A stretch of DNA of 64,000 nt from positions 3,579,501 through 3,643,500 of the forward strand of contig NZ_CP029190.1 of NCBI RefSeq assembly GCF_008642295.1, written 5' to 3'. How positions within the stretch are numbered: position 1 is the stretch's first letter; every line of letters begins with the position of its first letter. This stretch comes from Streptomyces venezuelae. Lineage in GTDB: Bacteria > Actinomycetota > Actinomycetes > Streptomycetales > Streptomycetaceae. Made by a program: the position numbers and the translations under genes. The notes under the pieces were generated by a model that saw only the letters and a list, made by a program, of their open reading frames with translations, was not told the origin of the DNA and made no database searches. Shown one piece after another: positions 1 to 7,668 of this stretch.

Positions 1-34
1 CCTACGGCCCCCGCCGGACGGCCGTACGAACATT

Positions 35-88
35 TGGAAAGCGTGTTGGGGGCACCCCCTCACGAGTTCGAGTCTCGTATCCTCCGCC
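35..88 (+). other. 3' half of tRNA-Ser(GGA); candidate attR scar
   Basis: The stretch contains the anticodon loop (TTGGAAA), the long variable arm (five G, then CA, then five C), the T arm (ACGAG TTCGAGT CTCGT) and the acceptor 3' strand ATCCTCCGCC of a class II serine tRNA. Bases 1-34 do not supply a matching 5' half: the 3' anticodon strand AGCGTGT has no complement upstream and there is no D arm. Tyrosine integrases commonly recombine at the 3' half of tRNA genes. They leave an intact tRNA at one end of the element and a copy of its 3' half at the other. I infer that an integrated element lies to the left of this window and this is its far attachment site. Confidence 0.75.
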
Positions 89-91
89 GGC

Positions 92-122
92 AGAAGGCCC
101 GGACCGCACCAGCGGCCCTTCT
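92..122 (+). terminator. Hairpin directly after the tRNA fragment
   Basis: AGAAGGCC can pair with GGCCCTTCT (one bulge) around the core CGGACCGCACCAGCGG. Twenty bases of it (96-115) recur exactly at 1192-1211 inside a perfect hairpin, so this looks like a damaged copy of a tRNA terminator. Confidence 0.45.
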
Positions 123-605
123 TGTACGCCCTCAGCCGGTTCCAGCAGGATGCCGACGGCGAGCTGCTCTACAGCGCGGTGGAGGAGGACCTGAAGCGGC
201 TGCTGGCCGAGTACGGCCCGCCCAACAAGACGACGCCCGCCTACCCCTTTCACCATCTGGTCAGCGATGGGGTGTGGGAAGTGCACACCGACCGCGGGCC
301 CGGCAGTCCCGGAAGCGCGGTGCGGGAGCTGCGGGCGGCCGGGGCGGCTGGGCGGCTCGCCCCGGAGCTTCGGGAAACCCTCCGGCGGGAGCCGTCGCTG
401 CTGGGCCGGATGGCGCGCGTCTTGCTCGACCTGCACTTCCCGCCCTCCCTCCACGGCGAACTGTGCGAGGCGGTCGGCCTGGAGCTGGAGCCTGCGGAGA
501 CCGGGCGGGTTTCCTCCGCGCGGCGGAAGAGGGACCGGCGGATGCGGGAGCTGGTGCTGACGGCGTACGAGTACCAGTGCGCTTTCTGCGGATACGACGG
601 GCGGA
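122..605 (+). pseudogene. Truncated sulfur-binding-domain / HNH restriction endonuclease (ScoMcrA-like)
   Basis: The frame from 122 encodes a fragment starting YALSRFQQDADG and containing AYPFHHLVSDGVWEV, which resembles the sulfur-binding domain of type IV enzymes that cut phosphorothioate-modified DNA. It is followed by TAYEYQCAFCGYDGRIG, the start of the HNH domain with its first CxxC pair. After about base 605 the frame continues as GARTRHSPCG, which is unlike the family. The expected histidine-rich HNH core and the second metal cysteines are missing. The N-terminus also seems absent, since family members have some tens of residues before the YALSR motif and here the tRNA-end hairpin sits there instead. 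Both ends are therefore lost and the enzyme cannot be active. Confidence 0.7.
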
Positions 606-789
606 TCGGGGCGCGAACACGTCATAGCCCTTGCGGGCCGCCCGCTCATCGGCCCACAGCCGGGCGTCCGCCCCGTGGCGGCGGACCACCGCTCCTGGCA
701 CACCGGCCAGGTCTTCCACGGCACCCCACGCCCCGCCGCGGATCTTCCCCGGGCCAGAGCCCAAGAGGGCTCACACCCCCGCCCTCAGC
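606..789. other. Junk segment with an unassigned reverse-strand coding fragment
   Basis: On the minus strand, 764 down to about 610 reads as a coherent fragment (KIRGGAWGAVEDLAGVPGA, then ADARLWADERAARKGYDVFA). It loses sense exactly where the HNH homology of the plus strand stops, near 605-610. This looks like the N-terminal part of a gene cut at the same breakpoint. I do not recognise the family. Nothing else is seen. Confidence 0.35.
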
Positions 790-1091
790 TCAGCCCTCGT
801 ACTCCCAGGGGTTGAGCAGGAGCGCGCCGGTCCGCGTCAGGTGCTTCACGTTCCGGCTCACCAGAGTCCACCCGTTCGCCAAGGCGGTGGCGGCGATCAG
901 TGCATCTGGCGCCTCCCACGCCGCACCAGGTCCGGTGTCTGCGCGATGCCGGCCTCGATCTCCGCGATCGTGATGACGCTCAGATGGAGACCGGTGGCCG
1001 GGACCGAGCGGGCCCAGGCAACAACCGCTGGAGCGGGGTTCCGCCGGGTAGTGATCTCGGCGACCACGTTGGTGTCGAGGAGATGGATCAC
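790..1091 (-). pseudogene. VapC-type PIN-domain toxin with internal deletion and frameshift
   Basis: Reading from GTG at 1091, the product starts VIHLLDTNVVAEI with the first PIN acidic residue and continues through LHLSVITIAEIEAGIAQTPD with the conserved glutamate region. The frame then stops soon after QTPDLVRRG. In another frame the next bases encode the PIN C-terminus, DALIAATALANGWTLVSRN ... NPWEYEG, ending at 790. About 40 residues expected between the halves are missing, so the break (about 905-920) is a deletion with a frame change rather than a single-base error. The region just upstream (1092-1190) may hold the tail of a matching antitoxin, but I cannot define it. The toxin would be inactive. 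Confidence 0.7.
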
Positions 1092-1191
1092 TCGCCGCCC
1101 GCCGCGTCGTCGTAGGAGCGACATCGGCGAGATGCTCGGGCTTGAGCCGGCGGCTGCTCTCGACGCCGCATTGATCACCGGGGCGTGATCG

Positions 1192-1219
1192 GGCCCGGAC
1201 CGCACCAGCGGTCCGGGCC
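1192..1219 (+). terminator. Perfect 10-bp hairpin (terminator)
   Basis: GGCCCGGACC pairs perfectly with GGTCCGGGCC around GCACCAGC, followed by TTCGTCGTT. The first 20 bases duplicate 96-115 beside the tRNA fragment. It probably was, or copies, the terminator of the tRNA-Ser transcript. Confidence 0.55.
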
Positions 1220-1251
1220 TTCGTCGTTGGCCGGGTTGTGGAGGGCGGGGG

Positions 1252-1644
1252 TCAGGCCAGGATTCTGGCCTTGGCCCGGTCGAACTCCTCCTGGCTGATG
1301 TCCCCCTTCTCCTTCAGTGCGGAGAGTTTGGCCAGCTCGTCCGCCGAGCTGCCGCCGCCGGAGTCCGCGGCCTGCCGGACGTACTGCCGGAACGATTCCT
1401 CTTGTTCCTTGAGCTGCTTCACGTCCCGCTCACCCATGCTCCGTCCACGCGCGATGAGGTAGATGAGGACACCGAGGTAGGGGATCAGCACGACCAGGAC
1501 CAGCCAGCCGGCCTTGCCCCAGCCGCTCAGGCTGTGGTCTCGGAAGATGTCGGTGATGACCTTGAAGAGCAGGAAGAACCACAACACCCATAGGAACAGC
1601 CACAGCATCGTCCAGAAGAGGTTGAGCAGCGGGTAGTCATCCAT
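1252..1644 (-). CDS. SHOCT-domain small membrane protein
   Basis: A 130-residue protein. Residues about 8-30 (LFWTMLWLFLWVLWFFLLF) and 45-65 (AGWLVLVVLIPYLGVLIYLI) are two membrane helices with the GKAGWLxxxxxxPYxGxLxYL pattern of the PLDc_N family. The C-terminal 30 residues (DELAKLSALKEKGDISQEEF...AKILA-type) form a SHOCT motif, a short helical oligomerisation module. Family members are usually small envelope proteins of unknown function. The ATG at 1644 is the only reasonable start. The gene is monocistronic, between vapC wreckage and the MFS gene. Confidence 0.85.
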   Translation of the reverse strand: MDDYPLLNLFWTMLWLFLWVLWFFLLFKVITDIFRDHSLSGWGKAGWLVLVVLIPYLGVLIYLIARGRSMGERDVKQLKEQEESFRQYVRQAADSGGGSSADELAKLSALKEKGDISQEEFDRAKARILA

Positions 1645-1798
1645 ACCGATCGACTCCGTTCACACCGTTCACCGGACCCCGTTCCGTCGATCGGAACCGG
1701 GCTACCGGATTCCAGTCATACCGGCGGCCCAACGGGACGGCCCGCGGGATACCGCCGACCGGGTGAACGGGTCCTCGGCGCGGGGCGTGGCGTCCGGC

Positions 1799-3061
1799 TC
1801 AGGCCGCCAGTTCGTGTTCCGTACGCCGGGCCACCGCGCCCGCAAGGCCCAGGGTCACCGCCGAGCACAGCAGTCCCAGGCCCAGTGCCGTCCACCACAG
1901 GGCCGCCGCGCCGAGCTGGGTGTAGAGGGTGACGCCCAGGGTGAGGGCCGCGAACCGGGCAAGGCCCCAGGTCCAGGCGAAGGCGCCCTGGTAGCGACCG
2001 CGGGCATGGGCCGGGGCCAGGTTGGCGACCGTCGCCGCGGCGATACCGGAGACCACCACCTCGCCCAGGGACCAGACCGCCACCGAGAGGGCGTAGCCCG
2101 CGAGGCTGTCCGCCAGGCCGGTCAGGGCCACCCCGAGGGCGATCAGCGCGCCGCCCGCGCTCTGCACCGGGAACTGCGGGAGCCCGGCCAGCCGGGCCGT
2201 CGCGAGCGGCTGGAGCAGTACCACCAGCACGGCGTTGACCGCCGCCATCGCCCCGTACACGGCGGGGGAGAGTCCGCTGTCGTGGATGGCCATCGGGAGG
2301 GCGACCTCGGTGAGCGAGTAGACGAAGAGCTGGACGCCGAAGAGGCCCAGGAGGGCGAGCAGCAGCCGGTCGCGGAACACCACGCCGTAGCCCACGCCCT
2401 CGCCCTCGCCCTCGCCCTCCTTCGCCGACCGGGCCGTTGCCGCCGCCGGCCGGGCCGGCTCGCGCAGCCGGGTCACGACCACGACGGCGTACACGAGCAT
2501 GGAGGCGGCATCCACGGCGAACAGCAGCCAGTAGCCGCGCGCGGCCAGGAAGCCGCCGAGGACGCCGGCCACCGCGGTACCGATGTTCACCCCCCAGCTG
2601 AGCAGGGCGTACGCCCGCTGCCGGTGGGCGGCGTCGACCGTGTCGGCCATCAGCGCGTACGCCGCCGGGCCCACCGTCGCGCCCGCCGCACTGATCAGCA
2701 GGGCCGCGGCGGCCATCGTGGCCACCCCCGGCGCCACGAACAGTGCGCCCTGCGCCGCCGCCGCGCCGAGGAGCCCGATCAGCATCGTCGGGCGGCGTCC
2801 GATCCGGTCCGCCAGCAGCCCGCCGGCGGCCGGGCCGAGCAGGTGGCCCGCGCCCAGGGCGCCGAGGACGTACGAAGCCTCGGTTCCGGAGACCCCGCGG
2901 TCGGCGAGGAAGAAGACGAGGAACGGGGTGACCATGAAGCCGAGTCGGTTGACCACGGTGCCGGCGAAGACGGTCCAGACGGTGGCCGGGAGTCCGCGGA
3001 AGGTCGAGAGCATGGCGGAGGGCTTGGCGGAGGGCTTGGCGGAGCGCTGGGCAGGAGGCAT
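1799..3061 (-). CDS. MFS transporter (drug-efflux type)
   Basis: About 420 residues with twelve predicted hydrophobic segments. The loop after helix 2 carries LADRIGRRPTM, matching the major facilitator signature, and the N-terminal half reads VNRLGFMVTPFLVFFLADRGVS as in YdeE/MDR-type exporters. The central cytoplasmic loop has an unusual EGEGEGEG run near residue 230. The predicted role is proton-driven export of a small molecule across the cytoplasmic membrane. It is divergent from the ArsR-type regulator at 3146, which is the likely controller. Start choice is uncertain: ATG 3061 lies before a repeated KPSA segment, and ATG 3013 (MLSTFRG) may be the true start. Neither has a good ribosome-binding site. 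Confidence 0.85.
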   Translation of the reverse strand: MPPAQRSAKPSAKPSAMLSTFRGLPATVWTVFAGTVVNRLGFMVTPFLVFFLADRGVSGTEASYVLGALGAGHLLGPAAGGLLADRIGRRPTMLIGLLGAAAAQGALFVAPGVATMAAAALLISAAGATVGPAAYALMADTVDAAHRQRAYALLSWGVNIGTAVAGVLGGFLAARGYWLLFAVDAASMLVYAVVVVTRLREPARPAAATARSAKEGEGEGEGVGYGVVFRDRLLLALLGLFGVQLFVYSLTEVALPMAIHDSGLSPAVYGAMAAVNAVLVVLLQPLATARLAGLPQFPVQSAGGALIALGVALTGLADSLAGYALSVAVWSLGEVVVSGIAAATVANLAPAHARGRYQGAFAWTWGLARFAALTLGVTLYTQLGAAALWWTALGLGLLCSAVTLGLAGAVARRTEHELAA

Positions 3062-3145
3062 GGGAGGAGCGTGCGGCCCGGACACCGCGCCCACGGAATG
3101 ATTAAGCTCAGGCCGAATCCAATGGGTTGGCCGGAGGGGGCCGGT

Positions 3146-4222
3146 GTGGAATCGGAGTTGAGTTTTTCCGCTGCGGACCTGGCACAGACACGGTTTGCGG
3201 TCTCGCCCATGTGGGAGGTGGTGACCAGCTACCGGCTGCTCCGAGATCCCGCCGCATCCCCGCTGCACCACCGCTGGGCGGCCCAGGTCAGGCCCCGGGT
3301 GGCCGCCGCCGGGCTGGACCGCGGCTGGCTCGCCGAACTGGTGCCGGCCCAGGGCTATCTGGCCGATTTCCTCAACCCGACCCCCGGCAGGCCGTTCCCC
3401 GAACTCTCCGCCGAGCTGGCGCAGATCCGGCAGAGCCGGCCGGAGCGGGTCCGGACCGAACTGGACATGCTGACCGCCGGCCGGACCGCCGGCCGGACCG
3501 TCGGCCAGACCGCCGGCCAGACAGGCTCCCGGACCGGCTCCCCGGACGGCGTCCCGGGCTCCACCGCCCGGCTCCGGCTGCTGCGCGAGGCGCCCGAACA
3601 GGCCCTGGCCAAGGTCACCGAGGAGATCGAGGCCTACTGGGAGCTCGCCCTCGCCCCGTACTGGTCCCGGGTCCGCCGCCTGCTGGAGGCGGACGTCTTC
3701 CACCGGGCCCGCCAGGTCGCCGAGCACGGCTCCGCGCACGTCCTCAACGAGCTGCACGAGAGCGTCCGCTGGGACGCCGGCACGCTGACGCTGCTCCGCC
3801 GCCACTGCTCGCTCGGCCGGGACCAGGCCGGCGCCGGGCTGCTGCTGGTGCCTTCCGTGTTCACCTGGCCGCGCGTCCTGACCCGGATCACCCCGCCCGA
3901 TCCGCCCCAGCTCGCCTATCCGGCCCGGGGCGTGGGCACCCTGTGGGAGCCGCGGCGGACCGATGCCGCCGAGGCGGTCGCCGGTGTGCTCGGCCGCTCG
4001 CGCGCGCTGCTGCTGGCCGAACTGGACACGCCCGCCTCGACCACCCGGCTCGCGCTGCTCTGCGGCCTGTCCGCGGCCGGGGTCTCGCAGCACCTGACCG
4101 CACTGCGGGCCGCCCGGCTGGTCACCGCGCACCGCAGCGGGCGGTCGGTGCTGTATGCGCGTACGGCCATCGCGGACGCCCTGCTGGGGGTGCAGCCGGA
4201 GTCGATCGCGTCGCCGCCGTAG
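3146..4222 (+). CDS. ArsR-type winged-helix transcriptional regulator (DUF5937-like)
   Basis: 358 residues. GTG 3146 is chosen because GGAGGGGG lies 5 bases upstream. The N-terminal part (SFSAADLAQTRFAVSPMWEV) matches long actinobacterial regulators with an ArsR helix-turn-helix at the C-terminus. Here residues about 290-345 form that domain (TTRLALLCGLSAAGVSQHL, then SGRSVLYART for the wing). No metal-binding cysteine pair is seen, so metal sensing is unlikely. The gene is divergent from the MFS exporter with about 84 bp between starts, which suggests it represses exporter and itself. Residues about 110-133 are a 4-residue repeat (TAGR/TVGQ/TAGQ) from a 12-bp DNA repeat. Confidence 0.8.
   Translation: MESELSFSAADLAQTRFAVSPMWEVVTSYRLLRDPAASPLHHRWAAQVRPRVAAAGLDRGWLAELVPAQGYLADFLNPTPGRPFPELSAELAQIRQSRPERVRTELDMLTAGRTAGRTVGQTAGQTGSRTGSPDGVPGSTARLRLLREAPEQALAKVTEEIEAYWELALAPYWSRVRRLLEADVFHRARQVAEHGSAHVLNELHESVRWDAGTLTLLRRHCSLGRDQAGAGLLLVPSVFTWPRVLTRITPPDPPQLAYPARGVGTLWEPRRTDAAEAVAGVLGRSRALLLAELDTPASTTRLALLCGLSAAGVSQHLTALRAARLVTAHRSGRSVLYARTAIADALLGVQPESIASPP
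3473..3545 (+). repeat. 12-bp tandem repeat inside the ArsR-type gene
   Basis: Six units, the first two identical (ACCGCCGGCCGG) and the rest diverged. Each encodes four residues (TAGR, TAGR, TVGQ, TAGQ, TGSR, TGSP), so the frame is kept. It looks like a local in-frame expansion in a linker. Confidence 0.8.
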
Positions 4223-4690
4223 CCGTAGCCGTACGTACGGGCGTACGGGCGTACGGGCGCACCGGTCCTCAGCCGCAGAGCAGCGCCGCGAAGAGGTCCA
4301 GCTTGTGGTCCAGCCGGGAGAGGTCCCGGCCGGTCGGCGGACGGGCACTGGACCCGCTCCCCGCGCTCGGTGGCCTTCAACAGTTCGGCGTTCCGCCGCT
4401 ATCGGCTGCCGCAGTACGCCGACGTCCCGCGCACCGAGGTGCACTTCATGGAGACCTCGGACGCGATCGGCCCGCTGGGCGCCAAGTCGATGAGCGAGAG
4501 CCCCTTCAACCCGGTGGCACCTGGCGGCAGCGCCGCGCGGAGGTCACCTTCGACTGCGCCACCCTGCTCGCCACCCGCCTCGACGGGAAGGATCTCGACG
4601 AGGCGGGGGTGGTTCGGGGCCGTGGTCTCCGGGAGGTGACGGCCTCGGGCCGTGGCGAGGTAAGCCGGCCGGGGTCGGGCCGTGGCCGGG
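4223..4690. other. Relic region with several gene fragments
   Basis: No intact gene lies here. Right after the regulator's stop comes a CGTACGGG-type repeat (4227-4260). The minus strand from about 4335 to the stop at 4269 encodes a coherent C-terminal tail (RDLSRLDHKLDLFAALLCG) of an unidentified protein. A xanthine-dehydrogenase-like fragment follows at 4391. From about 4540 the plus strand reads EVTFDCATLLATRLDGKDLDEAG, again protein-like but with no start or family I recognise. Three fragments of different origin abutting each other suggest repeated deletion. Confidence 0.5.
4391..4522 (+). pseudogene. C-terminal fragment of a molybdenum hydroxylase (xanthine dehydrogenase family) large subunit
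   Basis: The frame reads FRRYRLPQYADVPRTEVHF, then METSDAIGPLGAKSMSESP and FNPVAP. This is the very conserved C-terminal stretch of the molybdopterin-binding subunit of xanthine/aldehyde oxidoreductases, including the glutamate-region motif GPxGAKSxSE. Homology begins and ends abruptly with no other part of the ~700-residue protein present. The intact gene immediately downstream (minus strand, 4691-5110) encodes a molybdate-binding Mop protein, so this may be the last trace of a lost molybdoenzyme locus. Confidence 0.75.
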
Positions 4691-5110
4691 TCAGGCCGTG
4701 GCGAGGGAGATCTCGGTGGCCTTGATCAGCGCGACCACCGGGGATCCGGCGGCCAGGCCGAGCGCCTGCACGGCGTCCGCGGTGATGGCGGCGGTGAGCC
4801 CGCCCCCGTCCACGTCCACCTTGACCGAGGCCATGGCCGGACCGGTGGCCACGTCGGCCACGGTGCCGGACAGCTGGTTGCGGATGGAGATCCCCTCGAC
4901 CGGGCCGGTGGCCAGAGCCACCTCGGTGGCCTTGACCAGCGCCGTGACGGCAGTGCCGGACGCGATGCCGAGGTCCTTGACCGCGTCGGCGGTGATGGCG
5001 GCGACGATGTCCTGGCCGCCCTCCAGACGGACCTTGACCGCGGCCATGGCCTCACCGGTGGTGACGGCCGTGACGGTGCCGGCGATCTGGTTGCGGATGC
5101 TCAGGCTCAT
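4691..5110 (-). CDS. Tandem TOBE/Mop-domain molybdate-binding protein
   Basis: 139 residues made of two repeats of about 68, each opening with SIRNQ(I/L)(A/S)GTV and containing AVKV/SVKV and ITADAV. This is the di-Mop arrangement of molbindins, cytoplasmic proteins that bind molybdate (sometimes tungstate) as oligomers for storage or homeostasis. No transporter or HTH domain is attached. ATG 5110 begins the first repeat, with GGAACG a short distance upstream. It stands alone and is separated from the DUF4097 lipoprotein by 121 bp. Confidence 0.9.
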   Translation of the reverse strand: MSLSIRNQIAGTVTAVTTGEAMAAVKVRLEGGQDIVAAITADAVKDLGIASGTAVTALVKATEVALATGPVEGISIRNQLSGTVADVATGPAMASVKVDVDGGGLTAAITADAVQALGLAAGSPVVALIKATEISLATA

Positions 5111-5231
5111 GAAACGTTCCTCATTGTTTGGAGCTAGGTGGGGCCGTTGAAATGCCCCACCCTGCCGACGCTAACCGCCGGGCCCCGGCCCCGTGTTCAA
5201 CCACTCGCATCCGCGGGCCGGAAGCACCCCA

Positions 5232-6023
5232 TCAGGCGGCGGATGCGATCCGGAGGTCACCCGAGGAGGTCTTCACGGTGAGCCGGGCGGCCACGCCCGG
5301 ATCCGTCGGCACCGAGATGTCACGGTCCCCCGAGCCGGTCGAGGCCTCCACCCGGTACGGGCCGCCCGGGACCGTCAGCCCGACATCGCCGGAGCTCGTC
5401 TCGGCCTCGGCCGACCGCGGCGCCTTCTCGAACCCCAGCCGCACGTCACCCGAGCCGGACCTGGCCTCCGCGGCCGGACCGCCCAGCGCCGTACCGGTGA
5501 TCGAGCCCGAGGACGTACGGACCTTCAGCGGGCCGGTGATCCGGTCCGCCTTCACGTCCCCGGAGGAGGAGCGCAGCTCGGCCGCCGCCACACCGGTCAC
5601 CTTCAGGTCCCCGCTGCTGCTCTCCAGCTTCACCGTGGCCGCGGCCGGGACCTTCAGTTCGTAGTCGATGGTGCAGGTGTCGTGGTCGCAGCCGTCGCTG
5701 AAGGTCAGCACCCCGCCGGACACCCGATGGCCGGGCCGGGGGACGGTGTCGCCCGAGTAGCGGACCGTGCGGTGGATCGTCACGCCCGGGCCGTCCCCGG
5801 GCGTGACGATGACGGACCCGGACCGGGTGTCCTTCAGCTCGACCGCCGTGACGGCCTCCATGACCGTGACGTCCGAGGTGACCGTCTTCCGTTCCTCCAC
5901 GAGCGAGCAACCACCCGCCGCCAGGGCGGCGGTGAGGGCGAGCGCCGTGGCGGCGAGAGCCGGGCGGGGACGGAAACGCGAGCGGTGGCGCGGGCAGGGG
6001 CGGACGATGCGGTGAAAGGCCAT
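5232..6023 (-). CDS. DUF4097-family adhesin-like lipoprotein
   Basis: 263 residues. ATG 6023 gives MAFHRIVRP, a basic N-region, a hydrophobic stretch (LAATALALTAALAAGG) and a lipobox ending in Cys (AAGGC). The product should therefore be a lipid-anchored exported protein. The rest is a right-handed beta-type repeat with recurring SSSGD/SGSGD turns (SSSGDLKV, SSSGDVKA, TSSGSITG, SGSGDVRL, TSSGDVGL), the hallmark of DUF4097 beta-strand repeat proteins. Two cysteines (CDHDTC) form a short possible disulfide loop. Function is unknown. In-frame codons upstream (to 6080) are rejected because they precede a better signal sequence. Confidence 0.85.
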   Translation of the reverse strand: MAFHRIVRPCPRHRSRFRPRPALAATALALTAALAAGGCSLVEERKTVTSDVTVMEAVTAVELKDTRSGSVIVTPGDGPGVTIHRTVRYSGDTVPRPGHRVSGGVLTFSDGCDHDTCTIDYELKVPAAATVKLESSSGDLKVTGVAAAELRSSSGDVKADRITGPLKVRTSSGSITGTALGGPAAEARSGSGDVRLGFEKAPRSAEAETSSGDVGLTVPGGPYRVEASTGSGDRDISVPTDPGVAARLTVKTSSGDLRIASAA

Positions 6024-6107
6024 AGGGCCATCCTGGCCGCGCGCCCGCCCGGATCCGATGGTGCTGGACCCCCAACCCACCGGGGGTTAACCCCCGTTCG
6101 AAGGCGA

Positions 6108-6929
6108 CTACGCGTCGGACATCTGGGGCATCTCCCCGACCGTGGTGGACACGTCGATCACCGCAAAGGCCGCACCCTGCTGGTCGGAGAGCGCCGCGAA
6201 GCGGCCGAACGGGCTGTCCATCGGGCCGAAGTGCAACTCACCGCCACGGGCCTTGGCCTTCTCCACCGCGGCATCGCAGTCCGGCACGGTGAAGTAGACC
6301 TGGATGTAGGAGGGGACCTCGGCGGGGAACTCCTCGCCCATCTTCATCCGGCCCAGCACCGGGCTCGGCTCCTTGCCGACGCTGAACACCGTGAAGTCCA
6401 TGCCGGCCGCCTCCGGGTCGTCGCCCGGCTCCATCTTCTGCGCCTGGTAGGGGAACACCTGGGTGAAGAAGGAGTCGGCCTTGGCCGGTTCGCGGGTGAA
6501 GACCTCGGCCCACGCGTAGGAGCCGTTCTCGCCCATCTTCTCGAAGCCCTTGTGCTCGCCGGGCTGCCAGACGCCGAAGATGGCGCCGCTGGGCTCCTGG
6601 GCCAGCAGCATCGAGCCGAACGAACCGACCTGCATGGGCTCCATGAGGATCTTGCCGCCGGCCGTCTTCACCTTCTCGGCCGTGGCGGCCACATCGGACG
6701 AGGCGAGGTAGAGGCACCAGGCAGAGGGCATGTCCTCGCTGCCGGGCATGGGCGGGACCACGGCCGCGACCGCCTTCCCGTCGGAGTAGGCCTGCGTGTA
6801 GTTGCCGAACTCGGTCGCGGCCTCGCCGTAGGTCCAGCCGAGTACGTCCGCATAGAAGCTCTTGGCACCCTCCACGTCGTTGAACATGGCGTCGGCCCAG
6901 CACGGGGCGCCGTCGGAGAAATCAGTCAT
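6108..6929 (-). CDS. Two-domain VOC (glyoxalase/bleomycin-resistance) family protein
   Basis: 273 residues forming two vicinal-oxygen-chelate modules. The first, residues about 5-120, has WADAMFNDVEGAKSFYADV and ends EPSGAIFGVWQPGEHKG. The second, about 135-260, has WAEVFTREPAKADSFF and ends DQQGAAFAVI. The paired beta-alpha-beta-beta-beta fold usually binds a divalent metal and a small substrate. Streptomyces proteins of this type are annotated as glyoxalase-like or hydroxylases of unknown substrate. ATG 6929 is preceded by AGGAGTGGGTGG. It is divergent from the glycosylase at 7026. Confidence 0.85.
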   Translation of the reverse strand: MTDFSDGAPCWADAMFNDVEGAKSFYADVLGWTYGEAATEFGNYTQAYSDGKAVAAVVPPMPGSEDMPSAWCLYLASSDVAATAEKVKTAGGKILMEPMQVGSFGSMLLAQEPSGAIFGVWQPGEHKGFEKMGENGSYAWAEVFTREPAKADSFFTQVFPYQAQKMEPGDDPEAAGMDFTVFSVGKEPSPVLGRMKMGEEFPAEVPSYIQVYFTVPDCDAAVEKAKARGGELHFGPMDSPFGRFAALSDQQGAAFAVIDVSTTVGEMPQMSDA

Positions 6930-7025
6930 GATCCACCCACTCCTGTCGCATGTGCGCTGATTCCCACGCTAGGCCGGGGGTCTGACAATCGCGCGGGGAG
7001 CGCGGCGCCGGGGCAGGCTGGAGGC

Positions 7026-7628
7026 ATGAACACGGAGCACACCGAGAACACCTTCAGGCTCGCCCAGCAGCCGGAGGCCGACGAACTGCTCGGGCGCAGC
7101 CCGCTCGCCGCCCTGGTCGGCATGCTGCTCGACCAGCAGGTACCGATGGAGTGGGCGTTCACCGGCCCCTGGACCATCGCGCAGCGGCTGGGGTCCGAGG
7201 ATCTGGACGCCCACGCGATCGCCGCGTACGACCCGGAGGCCTTCGCCGCGCTCCTCTCCGAGAAGCCGGCCGTGCACCGCTACCCGGGGTCGATGGCCAA
7301 GCGCGTGCAGCAGCTGTGCGCTTATCTGGTCGAGCACTACGGGGGCGATGCGGCGGCCGTCTGGGCGGACGCGGACACCGGCGCGGAACTGCTGCGCAGG
7401 CTGAAGGCCCTGCCGGGCTTCGGGGAGCAGAAGGCCCAGATCTTCCTGGCCCTGCTGGGCAAGCGGATGGGGGTGCGCCCGACGGGGTGGCGCGAGGCGG
7501 CCGGCGGCTACGGCCCGGCCGGCGTGTACCGCTCGGCGGCGGACATCACCGGCCCGGAGTCCCTGGCGAAGGTGCGCGCGTACAAGCAGCAGGCCAAGGC
7601 CGCCGCCAAGGCGGCCAAAGCCGGCTGA
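7026..7628 (+). CDS. HhH-GPD-type base-excision DNA repair protein
   Basis: 200 residues. The segment RRLKALPGFGEQKAQIFLALL (about 131-151) is a helix-hairpin-helix with the LPGxGxxKA pattern of the HhH-GPD glycosylase superfamily. The catalytic-region aspartate is less clear than in Nth or MutY, and no iron-sulfur cysteines are present. The N-terminal GRSPLAALVGMLLDQQVPMEWAF matches the short actinobacterial branch. It is predicted to remove damaged bases. The C-terminus is a lysine/alanine tail (KQQAKAAAKAAKAG). ATG 7026 has GGAGGC directly before it. Confidence 0.85.
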   Translation: MNTEHTENTFRLAQQPEADELLGRSPLAALVGMLLDQQVPMEWAFTGPWTIAQRLGSEDLDAHAIAAYDPEAFAALLSEKPAVHRYPGSMAKRVQQLCAYLVEHYGGDAAAVWADADTGAELLRRLKALPGFGEQKAQIFLALLGKRMGVRPTGWREAAGGYGPAGVYRSAADITGPESLAKVRAYKQQAKAAAKAAKAG

Positions 7629-7668
7629 CCGGACCGGCCGCACCTGCGCCGAGCCCCGGCCCCAGCCT

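Noticed and set aside
1799..4444. A possible fusion of the MFS transporter with a long N-terminal region.
   Set aside because: The upstream half lies antisense to the ArsR-type regulator and is glutamine/glycine-rich nonsense. The transporter starts near 3061.
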